Below, piece by piece: positions 1 to 5,634 of a stretch of DNA of 15,527 nucleotides. Position numbers and translations under genes: made by a program. Source of the DNA: JBGOUV01 sp041477815 (GTDB lineage: Bacteria > Acidobacteriota > Terriglobia > Bryobacterales > JACQDG01); NCBI GenBank assembly GCA_041477815.1, contig JBGOUV010000138.1, positions 1 to 15,527 of the forward strand. The letters run 5' to 3'. The first letter of the stretch is position 1. Each line of letters starts with the position of its first letter. The notes beneath the pieces were generated by a model. It did no database searches. It worked only from the letters and a program-made list of their open reading frames with translations, and had not been told where the DNA came from.

Positions 1-320
1 TACAGTCCGAAGTAGCTCTGAGCGCCAGTAAACGTGAGAGTGTAGTTCAAAGTCTGGCTCTGTGCGCCCACCGAGATGTATCTCGTTTGACCTGCCCCTC
101 CAAAGTTGTCGGGAGCTACGATCACGGCTCCGGGGCCATAGGTACCAATCGTCGACACCAGTGTGCCTAAAGCACCAGGAGCTATCAAATCAAAATTGAC
201 CGTCGTCGTATTGGCCGTAGTCGTCGCCTGAACCCCAGGAGCTTCTGCTGTGAAGATGATAGTAGCCGAAAGCGTAGAGACGCTTGCCGCTAGACAAACA
301 CCTAAGAATATCGTTCGCAA
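1..320 (-). CDS. Exported PEP-CTERM-like protein, N-terminal part (runs off left edge)
   Basis: Reading right to left, a TTG start at 320-318 opens an uninterrupted frame of 106 codons to the window edge. The protein begins MRTIFLGVCLAASVSTLSA, a typical signal peptide, and continues as a Thr/Gly/Ala-rich extracellular-style sequence ending in SYFGLY at the edge. That tail resembles acidobacterial PEP-CTERM proteins, in which a YFGL(L/W)WGSVD-like stretch precedes the sorting signal; the sorting signal itself would lie outside the window. A strong Shine-Dalgarno GGAGGG sits 4 nt before the TTG, which supports this start; there is no ATG nearby. GC content here is about half, visibly lower than in the rest of the window. 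The function is unknown; a surface or matrix protein is inferred. The export call is firmer than the family call. Confidence 0.72.
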   Translation of the reverse strand, partial: MRTIFLGVCLAASVSTLSATIIFTAEAPGVQATTTANTTTVNFDLIAPGALGTLVSTIGTYGPGAVIVAPDNFGGAGQTRYISVGAQSQTLNYTLTFTGAQSYFGL

Positions 321-506
321 ATTACCCTCCGATGGCAATAGAACCGACGAATAGATTACTCGTCTCTATGAATTGTAATCGCAAACACGCGTCAGTGGAG
401 ACACATAATGAGGCGCCAGAGACCAGAATAGTACTGCTGTGCAATCCTAAAGTACTAGAAGTTGAGTGATCGTACTGGTGCCGGACTGATCGCCGCGCGG
501 TGCCTG
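321..506. other. Intergenic region, AT-richer than the rest
   Basis: This 186-bp stretch lies between the pnp stop and the exported-protein start, both on the minus strand. It holds the GGAGGG ribosome binding site of the exported-protein gene (325-330). I see no convincing gene in it, no clear sigma70 promoter and no strong hairpin after pnp. A TACAAT hexamer on the minus strand near 376 is the only weak -10 candidate. Confidence 0.5.
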
Positions 507-2630
507 CTACGCTTTGGTGGGCTCTTCCTTCTTGAGCTTCTCGCGTTGCTCTTTGAGGATGGCCTTGCGGCTGAGCTTGATCTTGTTGCCTTCCAGCCCC
601 AGAACCTTCACCAGGATCTGGTCGCCTTCGTTCAGCTCATCGCGGACTTGCTTGATGCGGCTTTCCGAGATCTCGGAGATATGCAGCAGGCCGTCGGTAC
701 CGGGGAAAATCTCGACGAAGGCGCCGAAGTCCACCAGCCGCACCACTTTACCCAGGTAGGTCTTATTCACCTCGGCCACGGCCGTGATGTCGCTGATCAT
801 CTGCATGGCCTTGCCGGCCGCGGCCGCATCGGCGGACGCGATGTGAATCGTGCCGTCGTCGCTGACGTCGATCTTCACGCCGGTCTGCTCGATGATGCCC
901 TTGATGACCTTGCCGCCGGGCCCGATGACTTCGCGGATCTTGGCGGTGGCGATGTTCATCGTGTAGATGCGCGGGGCGTAAGGCGATACCGCGACGCGCG
1001 GCTCGGAGATGGTCTGGTTCATGTTTTCGAGGATGCTCAGGCGCGCCGTCCGGGCCTGGGCCAGGGCTTTCTCCAGAATGGCCACCGAGACGTTGGTGGT
1101 CTTGATGTCCATCTGCAGACCGGTAATACCATCGCTGGTGCCGGCGACTTTGAAGTCCATGTCGCCGTAGTGGTCCTCCGCCCCGGCGATGTCGGTGAGG
1201 ACGGCGTACTTGTCCCCCTCCTTCACCAGGCCCATAGCGATGCCGGCCACCGGCGCCCTCATCGGAACGCCGGCGTCCATCAGGCTCAGGGTGGCGCCGC
1301 AGACCGAGGCCATCGAGGACGAACCGTTCGACTCCAGAATGTCGCTGACCACGCGGATGGTGTAAGGGAAGGTCTCCTGATCCGGAAGCATCCGGACGAT
1401 GGAGCGCTCGGCCAAGGCCCCGTGCCCTATCTCGCGCCGTCCGGGCCCGCGCAGGAAGGCCACTTCGCCCACCGAGAACGGCGGGAAGTTGTAGTTCAGC
1501 ATGAAGCGCTTGAAGTACTCCGGAGCTTCCAGCAGCTCCTGGCGTTGGGCGTCTTCTTTGGTGCCCAAGGTGACGGTGACCAGGGCCTGGGTCTCGCCCC
1601 TGGTGAACAGGGAGGAGCCGTGCGTGCGCGGCAGAACCCCGACCTCGCAGGTGATCTGGCGGATCTGGTCGAACGCGCGCGAGTCCGGCCGGCGGTGGTT
1701 ATCGAGCACCTCTTCGCGGAAGATGCGCTCCTGCAAAGCTTCGAGGATTTTCTTCGCTTCCCGGATCTTGTCTACCTGCTCGGGGGTGAAGCCGGCCAGA
1801 ATCTCCTTCTTGATGGCGGCTACGCGGTCGTAGCTCTCCTCCTTGGTCAAGCGCGAGGTGTCCAGCGCAGCGCGCAAGGACTCGCGATACTTGCCCTCCA
1901 TCTGGGCCGTCAGGGCCGGATCGAGGACCGGGGGCGTGACCACGCGCTTGGGCTTTCCGGCCTTCGCCTGCAACTCCCGAATGGCCGCGACGATCTTCTT
2001 GCAGGCCTGGTGGCCGAAATCGATGGCCTCGATCATCTGGGCCTCGGTCAGCTCACTGGCCCCGGCTTCCACCATGACGATGCCGTCCTCGGCCGCCGTG
2101 ACCACCAGGTTCAGGGCGGAGTCCTTAAGCTGGGTATAAGTCGGGTTGGCGACGAACTGGCCGTCGATCAGCCCCACCCGGACGGCTCCCAGAATGTGCA
2201 ACGCCGGGATGTCCGAGATGGCCAGCGCCGCCGACGCGCCCACGATGCCGAGCGTGCTGGGATCAAAGTCCGGGTCCGCCGAAAGCACCATGGCGATCAC
2301 CTGCGTCTCGCAGGCGAACCCGTCGGGGAACCCGGGACGAATGGGCCGGTCGATGAGCCGGCTCGTAAGAATCTCCTTCTCCGAAGGCCGGCCTTCGCGC
2401 TTGATGTACCCGCCCGGTATACGGCCGGCCGAGTACGTGTATTCGCGATAGTCCACGGTCAGGGGGAAGAAATCAATGCCCACGCGGGGCTCGGTGTCGG
2501 ACGTGGCGGTCACCAGGACCACCGAATCGCCGCAACTCACCCAAACAGCGCCACCGGCCTGTTTGGCAACTTTTCCGGTCTCGATATTCAGTGTGCGTCC
2601 ACCGATCTCGACTTCAACAGTATGGATCAT
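507..2630 (-). CDS. pnp: Polyribonucleotide nucleotidyltransferase (PNPase)
   Basis: This 707-residue protein matches the usual PNPase length (about 700-710). It degrades RNA 3' to 5' by phosphorolysis as a trimer and is a core degradosome partner. The order of domains is visible: first RNase PH domain (about 5-145, with FFPLTVDYRE and the GRIPGGY...RPSEKEILTSRLIDRPIRP block), a helical linker (about 150-300), the catalytic second RNase PH domain (about 320-530, with RPDSRAFDQIR and the SDGITGLQMDIK block near 480-490), a KH domain (GPGGKVIKGI near 565) and an S1 domain (about 620-690). I chose the ATG at 2628-2630 because the protein from MIHTVEVEIGG aligns with family N-termini and an AAAGAGAA ribosome-binding stretch precedes it; a longer in-frame ATG at 2723 would add an unlikely extension. 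It lies 183 bp downstream of rpsO, the conserved bacterial order. Confidence 0.97.
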   Translation of the reverse strand: MIHTVEVEIGGRTLNIETGKVAKQAGGAVWVSCGDSVVLVTATSDTEPRVGIDFFPLTVDYREYTYSAGRIPGGYIKREGRPSEKEILTSRLIDRPIRPGFPDGFACETQVIAMVLSADPDFDPSTLGIVGASAALAISDIPALHILGAVRVGLIDGQFVANPTYTQLKDSALNLVVTAAEDGIVMVEAGASELTEAQMIEAIDFGHQACKKIVAAIRELQAKAGKPKRVVTPPVLDPALTAQMEGKYRESLRAALDTSRLTKEESYDRVAAIKKEILAGFTPEQVDKIREAKKILEALQERIFREEVLDNHRRPDSRAFDQIRQITCEVGVLPRTHGSSLFTRGETQALVTVTLGTKEDAQRQELLEAPEYFKRFMLNYNFPPFSVGEVAFLRGPGRREIGHGALAERSIVRMLPDQETFPYTIRVVSDILESNGSSSMASVCGATLSLMDAGVPMRAPVAGIAMGLVKEGDKYAVLTDIAGAEDHYGDMDFKVAGTSDGITGLQMDIKTTNVSVAILEKALAQARTARLSILENMNQTISEPRVAVSPYAPRIYTMNIATAKIREVIGPGGKVIKGIIEQTGVKIDVSDDGTIHIASADAAAAGKAMQMISDITAVAEVNKTYLGKVVRLVDFGAFVEIFPGTDGLLHISEISESRIKQVRDELNEGDQILVKVLGLEGNKIKLSRKAILKEQREKLKKEEPTKA

Positions 2631-2719
2631 GTTCTCTTTTCTTTCTCGATTCACGAATGTCTTGGTATCCGCGAAAACGGAAGCTTGGAGGTGGGGAGGG
2701 AGGACAGCGAACAACGCGC

Positions 2720-2782
2720 TCAAACAAAAATAGGCGGACAGCCGACAGCAATCCTAAAGGGCTGCTGCGACCGCTTCCGCCT
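2720..2782 (-). terminator. Hairpin with T-tract between rpsO and pnp
   Basis: On the minus strand, AGGCGGA (2782-2776) and TCCGCCT (2738-2732) form the base of an extended imperfect hairpin, whose inner arms (the GCAGCAG region against CTGTCGGCTG) can also pair in part. It is followed immediately by TATTTTTGTTTG. This looks like an intrinsic terminator or attenuator after rpsO. In E. coli a hairpin in this same interval is the RNase III site through which PNPase controls its own mRNA; the same role here is inference. Confidence 0.55.
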
Positions 2783-2813
2783 GACTCATTCCCAGTTTGG
2801 AACCGACGCCACG

Positions 2814-3083
2814 CTACCGGCGAATGCCGAGCTTCTGGATCAGCGCCTTGTACCGTTCGGCGTCGTGCGCCTTCAGGTACGTCAGCAAACGGCGCCGCCT
2901 GCTCACCATCATGAGCAACCCCCGGCGGGAACCGTGATCTTTCTTATGGGTTTTCAGGTGCTCGGTTAGACCCAGGATCCGTTCGGTCAGCAAGGCCACC
3001 TGGACCTCGGGCGAACCAGTATCCTTTCCATGGGTGCGAAAACTGCTGATGGTCTTATTCTTCGCTTCAATCGCCAGCGGCAT
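2814..3083 (-). CDS. rpsO: 30S ribosomal protein S15
   Basis: The 89-residue product is exactly the normal S15 length. S15 binds 16S rRNA at the central-domain three-way junction and organises the platform of the small subunit. Family signatures are clear: the GKDTGSPEVQVALLTERI block (about 22-40), the LKTHKKDHGSRRGLLMMV block (about 45-62) and the SRRRRLLTYLK basic helix, ending IQKLGIRR. The frame is open further upstream, but the ATG at 3081-3083 gives the standard N-terminus MPLAIEAK. AAGGAG lies about 14 nt before it, somewhat far. The gene is upstream of pnp in the classic rpsO-pnp order. Confidence 0.97.
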   Translation of the reverse strand: MPLAIEAKNKTISSFRTHGKDTGSPEVQVALLTERILGLTEHLKTHKKDHGSRRGLLMMVSRRRRLLTYLKAHDAERYKALIQKLGIRR

Positions 3084-3135
3084 TCTTTGGTTCCGTACTC
3101 CTTCTTGGCTTCTATCTCGCTTAGATACGTCTATC

Positions 3136-3144
3136 AGGATAGCA
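3136..3144 (-). promoter_or_regulatory. Candidate extended -10 promoter of rpsO
   Basis: On the minus strand TGCTATCCT fits an extended -10 (TGn plus TATCCT). Transcription would start near 3130, leaving a leader of about 45 nt before the rpsO ATG. No good -35 hexamer is seen; that position is occupied by the adjoining inverted repeat. Confidence 0.4.
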
Positions 3145-3147
3145 CAA

Positions 3148-3233
3148 ATCGTGGATTGTGGATCGTAGATCGCAGGAAAACCTGGGGCTTGCCTGGGGCG
3201 TGCCAGGGTTGCCCACGATCCACGATCCACGAT
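3148..3233. repeat. Large inverted repeat built of GATCGTG units, folE-rpsO intergenic
   Basis: The arm 3148-3165 (ATCGTGGATTGTGGATCG) is complementary to 3216-3233 with a single mismatch, which is a G-U wobble in plus-strand RNA. Each arm is itself a near-tandem array of a 7-8 bp GTGGATC unit. The loop contains a direct repeat of CCTGGGGC(T/G)TGCC (3181-3202). It lies between the folE stop (3239) and the rpsO promoter, so it may end folE transcripts. Its modular build suggests a dispersed intergenic repeat family. Confidence 0.7.
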
Positions 3234-3238
3234 CCTCC

Positions 3239-3832
3239 CTAGAACCCGTTGGTGCGGTGGGCAATAAGGGACAGAAACTCGTCACGGGTCTGCTTCGAGG
3301 TCCGGAACACGCCCAGCATGGCGCTCGTAACTGCCGAAGAATGTTGCTTTTCGACGCCCCGCATCATCATGCAAAGGTGCCGCGCCTCGATGACGACCCC
3401 AACCCCTCGGGGCTCGATGGCTTCCTGGATGGTCTGGGCAATCTGGCTGGTTAGGCGCTCCTGGATCTGCAAACGGCGGGCGAGCATGTCGACCAAGCGT
3501 GGGATCTTGCTCAATCCGATGACCTTACGGTCGGGCAGATAGGCCACGTGGGCCTTGCCGTAGAAGGGCAGCATATGGTGTTCGCACAGGCTGAAAAGCT
3601 CGATGTCCTTGACGATCACCATTTCGTCGTAGCAGACCTCGTACAGGGCGCCGTTCAGCAACTGCTGCAGGTCCACGCGGTAGCCGCTGGTGAGGAAACG
3701 GAGAGCCTTGGCCGCCCGCAGTGGGGTGCGCTCCAGGCCTTCCCGAGCGGGGTCTTCGCCGACCTGCTCGAGCAGCCGTCGGATGGCCTCACCCATGGCG
3801 GCGACCAACACGTCTTCTTCTTTAGGATCCAT
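3239..3832 (-). CDS. folE: GTP cyclohydrolase I
   Basis: The 197-residue protein catalyses GTP to 7,8-dihydroneopterin triphosphate, the entry step for folate, biopterin and 7-deazaguanine pathways. The core is fully conserved: LERTPLRAAKAL (33-44), the zinc-site segment SLCEHHMLPF (C83, H86), GLSKIPRLVDMLARRLQIQERLT (106-128) and RHLCMMMRGVEKQ with the third zinc ligand C154. I chose the ATG at 3830-3832 because the protein then starts with the helical MDPKEEDVLVAAMGEAIRRLL segment typical of bacterial FolE; longer in-frame starts would read far into the upstream gene. The start overlaps the end of the upstream PTPS gene by 11 nt, showing translational coupling. It is the last gene of a three-gene pterin operon. 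Confidence 0.96.
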   Translation of the reverse strand: MDPKEEDVLVAAMGEAIRRLLEQVGEDPAREGLERTPLRAAKALRFLTSGYRVDLQQLLNGALYEVCYDEMVIVKDIELFSLCEHHMLPFYGKAHVAYLPDRKVIGLSKIPRLVDMLARRLQIQERLTSQIAQTIQEAIEPRGVGVVIEARHLCMMMRGVEKQHSSAVTSAMLGVFRTSKQTRDEFLSLIAHRTNGF

Positions 3833-4241
3833 GGAATTCGATCTCCACGGCGTTGGAGCCGGTTTCTTCCAGGCGGAGGCGGGCCAGCCGAACCCGGCCG
3901 ACCTGTTTCCAATCCTGGTCGAGCCACTGTCCGATCTGGAGCCCCAGGTTCTCGGTGGTGGGGACGCGCTCGGCAAACTCCGGCAGCCGGTTCAGGTCAG
4001 CGTGATCGAGGCGGGTCAGGACGGCTTGGCGCACATGCGCATCGAGGCGTGAGACCGGCGCCAGCAGGCCGGTGGGAGCATCGATCTCGCCCGCGGCCGT
4101 CACCTCCAGAAAGTAGTTGTGACCGTGGCCGTACGGGTTGTTGCACTGGCCGAACACGCGCCGGTTCTCCTCGGGCCCGAGACGCTCGCTGTGGAGCCGA
4201 TGGGAGGCCGAGAACGGATAGCGGCGGGTGAGCGAGGTCAT
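3822..4241 (-). CDS. 6-pyruvoyl-tetrahydropterin synthase family protein (PTPS-II-type motif)
   Basis: This 139-residue enzyme of the PTPS/QueD fold acts on the FolE product dihydroneopterin triphosphate. The zinc histidines are H14 (FSASHRLH), H39 and H41 (YGHGHNY). The catalytic cysteine is C33 in QCNNPYGHGH, giving the spacing C-x5-HGH found in eukaryotic-type PTPS that make tetrahydrobiopterin precursors, rather than the C-x3-HGH of E. coli QueD. The Asp-His pair D79-H80 and a Glu near 125-126 complete the active site. The ATG at 4239-4241 lies 5 nt after the stop of the upstream paralogue with no clear Shine-Dalgarno sequence, so coupling is likely. Biopterin synthesis is inferred; queuosine synthesis remains possible, but no queC or queE is nearby. 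Confidence 0.9.
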   Translation of the reverse strand: MTSLTRRYPFSASHRLHSERLGPEENRRVFGQCNNPYGHGHNYFLEVTAAGEIDAPTGLLAPVSRLDAHVRQAVLTRLDHADLNRLPEFAERVPTTENLGLQIGQWLDQDWKQVGRVRLARLRLEETGSNAVEIEFHGS

Positions 4242-4246
4242 GGTCG

Positions 4247-4666
4247 TTACTCGGCGTAGTCGACCCACAGGTCGGGGGTTTCGTAGAGGCGAACGCGCTC
4301 CAGGCGCCGGCCGTCCTGGTTCAACGGGGGCGCCAGACGACGCCAGATCTCGCGGGCGATATTCTCCGCGGTCGGGATCACGCGGTCGAAGGGCGGCACT
4401 TCGTAGTTGAGGAAGCGGTGGTCGAAAGGCCCCACCACCTCGCGCTCCAGGATGGCCTTTAACTCCTTGAGGTCCAGCACCATCCCGAGGACCGGATCCA
4501 CCTCCCCCGACACCGTGACCTCCAGCCGGTAGTTGTGGCCATGGACGCGGGTGGCCGGCCCGTACAGCGCGCGGTTCTCCTCCTCGCTGCGCTCCGGATG
4601 CGCGCACTGGTGCGAGGCGGAAAAGTCCGCCCGTCGCGTGATCGAGGTTCTCGTGCTTCCCGCCAT
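4247..4666 (-). CDS. PTPS/QueD-family paralogue lacking the catalytic cysteine
   Basis: A second 139-residue PTPS-fold protein, first gene of the operon. The zinc histidines H19 (SASHQC), H42 and H44 (VHGHNYRLEV) are intact, as are D82-H83 and the late Glu E129 (VRLYETPD). The residue that should be the catalytic cysteine before HGH is missing: positions 36-38 read GPA, so neither C-x3, C-x4 nor C-x5-HGH is met, and the Glu of PTPS-III is absent too. The only Cys is C21 next to the first zinc His. It may do a different reaction from its neighbour, or act with it. The ATG at 4664-4666 overlaps the start of the divergent thioredoxin-like gene. A TATAAT on the minus strand at 4686-4681 would give a leader of only about 8 nt. 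Confidence 0.88.
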   Translation of the reverse strand: MAGSTRTSITRRADFSASHQCAHPERSEEENRALYGPATRVHGHNYRLEVTVSGEVDPVLGMVLDLKELKAILEREVVGPFDHRFLNYEVPPFDRVIPTAENIAREIWRRLAPPLNQDGRRLERVRLYETPDLWVDYAE

Positions 4667-5213
4667 GGATGCTATTCTTAATTATATGGCACTTGGCCGC
4701 GAGCAGTTGATTCCGGGTGGCATCGCCGTCCTGACCGTGGCTTTCATCGGCTCCCTGTGGCCCTCGTTTCAGAATCTTACGGGGACCGGCGTGGAAGTGG
4801 GCGATGACGCCCCAGACTTCTCTTTGATGTCCGAGCGCGGACAGACGATGCAGTTGCGGGACTTCCGCGGCAAGTTCCTGGTAGTGAACTTCTGGGCCAC
4901 CTGGTGCCCGCCGTGCCTGGAGGAGTTACCGTCGTTGAACCTGTTCCACGAGCGATTGGCCGGACGCGGCGTGGTGGTGCTGGGCGTAAGCATCGACGAA
5001 GACGCCGACGTCTACCGGGAATTCCTGAAAAAGGCCGGCGTGCGGTTTCCCACGGTGCTCGACCCGGGAAGGAAGGTCAGCCACAGCTACGGCACCTTCA
5101 AAGTCCCGGAAACCTATTTCATCGACAAGCAGGGAAAGATCGTGCAAAAGATCGTGGGGGCCCGGGACTGGACCGATCCCCAACTGCTCGCCGACATCGA
5201 GAAGCTACTGTAA
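4665..5213 (+). CDS. TlpA/ResA-like membrane-anchored thiol-disulfide oxidoreductase
   Basis: This 182-residue thioredoxin-fold protein probably handles disulfide reduction outside the cytoplasmic membrane. A hydrophobic N-terminal segment (about 16-33) is a signal anchor. The redoxin domain follows: GDDAPDFSLM (46-55), the WCPPC active site (C81, C84), the long TlpA-type insertion with VVVLGVSIDED (103-113) and the cis-proline P148 in KVPETYFID. Two starts are possible. The ATG at 4665 overlaps the divergent PTPS start; the ATG at 4686 follows a TGCTATTCT extended -10 (4670-4678) and could be leaderless. Neither has a Shine-Dalgarno sequence. No cytochrome-biogenesis partner lies beside it. 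The convergent neighbour at 5326-5625 carries a U/C-x-x-C motif, so a redox link is conceivable but unproven. Confidence 0.9.
   Translation: MDAILNYMALGREQLIPGGIAVLTVAFIGSLWPSFQNLTGTGVEVGDDAPDFSLMSERGQTMQLRDFRGKFLVVNFWATWCPPCLEELPSLNLFHERLAGRGVVVLGVSIDEDADVYREFLKKAGVRFPTVLDPGRKVSHSYGTFKVPETYFIDKQGKIVQKIVGARDWTDPQLLADIEKLL
4681..4686 (-). promoter_or_regulatory. Candidate -10 element of the pterin operon
   Basis: A perfect TATAAT on the minus strand lies 14 nt before the ATG of the first pterin-operon gene, inside or at the start of the divergent coding region. There is no good -35 at 16-18 bp. The predicted transcript start would be near 4674, leaving a very short leader without a ribosome binding site. 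Confidence 0.35.
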
Positions 5214-5229
5214 GAGACTTGGCTGCACC

Positions 5230-5297
5230 GAGCCGCGACCGTCAGGGCGCGGCTCCCGCCCCGGCCCGAGCCAACCGCTCCCTGACGGTCGCGGTTC
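5230..5297. repeat. Inverted repeat between convergent genes, possible two-way terminator
   Basis: The arm 5230-5247 (GAGCCGCGACCGTCAGGG) is complementary to 5280-5297 with one mismatch (17 of 18), and pairing continues partly inward. It lies between the ends of the thioredoxin-like gene and the selenoprotein candidate. No clean T-tract follows on either strand. Its size and G+C-rich modular form suggest a dispersed intergenic repeat that may also stop transcription from both sides. Confidence 0.7.
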
Positions 5298-5325
5298 GGA
5301 GCAGCCAGGAGCCTCAAAAATCTGA

Positions 5326-5625
5326 CTACTTCTTCTTGACCTTGGCGTCGTAGGTGCTCATCCCCTTGGCCTCGCGGACGGCTTTGAGCAGATCGTCGAC
5401 CTTGCAGGCGCCGGGATCGTAGCTGACCACCGCCTCCTTGTTGTCGTAAGACACCTTGGCGTCCTTGACGCCCTTTACCTGTTGCAGTGCAGCCTGCACC
5501 ACATCGGCGCAGGACTCTCAATGCAGGCCGGTTATGGTCAGGGTGACGGTGGTCTCCTTGGCCGGGGCCGCCACCAGGGCTACGGTCCCCACCGCCAGGG
5601 TCAACAGAACCAGAATTCTAGGCAT
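5326..5625 (-). CDS. Exported heavy-metal-associated (MerP-like) protein, probable selenoprotein with in-frame TGA (Sec36)
   Basis: The ATG at 5623-5625, with AGGA 7 nt upstream, starts a 99-codon frame ending in TAG at 5328-5326 and interrupted only by TGA at 5520-5518. The first 20 residues (MPRILVLLTLAVGTVALVAA) are a signal peptide. The rest is a standard HMA/MerP ferredoxin-like domain: TVTLTITGLH-U-ESC, a helix (ADVVQAALQQVKGV), the VKDAKVSYDNKEAVVSYDP strands and the DLLKAVREAKG helix, with a Lys-rich tail. The TGA replaces the first Cys of the family's GMHCxxC motif, giving U36-x-x-C39. Coding character continues unchanged after the TGA. A hairpin resembling a bacterial SECIS follows it. 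The gene lies 9 nt after the oxidoreductase stop, so the two are probably cotranscribed. The alternative is a recent nonsense mutation (TGC or TGT to TGA) or a sequencing error. Metal or thiol chemistry in the cell envelope is inferred. Confidence 0.8.
5483..5503 (-). promoter_or_regulatory. Candidate bacterial SECIS hairpin downstream of the in-frame TGA
   Basis: On the minus strand, TGTGGTGC (5503-5496) pairs with GCACTGCA (5490-5483) over 8 bp including two G-U pairs, closing an AGGCT loop that can tighten to GGC. The loop starts 22 nt after the TGA, within the usual bacterial SECIS distance, and has the expected early loop guanines. The apex resembles the E. coli fdhF SECIS (GGUUGC, loop AGGUCU, GCACC). 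A competing stem, CCTGCGCC (5513-5506) with GGTGCAGG (5500-5493), would place the loop closer than usual. Confidence 0.6.
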
Positions 5626-5634
5626 AGACCTGTC

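Noticed and set aside
462..2969. 835-codon open frame on the plus strand
   Set aside because: It lies fully antisense to pnp and rpsO, whose protein families are unmistakable; its translation is low-complexity and Gly/Asp/Leu/His-rich, as expected for the shadow of a GC-rich gene.
3822..4607. 261-codon version of the downstream PTPS protein
   Set aside because: The extra N-terminus reads through the upstream PTPS gene in another frame and is Arg/Pro/Gly-rich; the ATG at 4241 gives the family-length protein.
5326..5517. Reading the HMA region as a separate truncated gene after a true stop
   Set aside because: No in-frame ATG with a ribosome site follows the TGA until late in the domain (Met89), and the domain would lose its first strand and motif; readthrough explains the sequence better, though a pseudogene cannot be ruled out from sequence alone.
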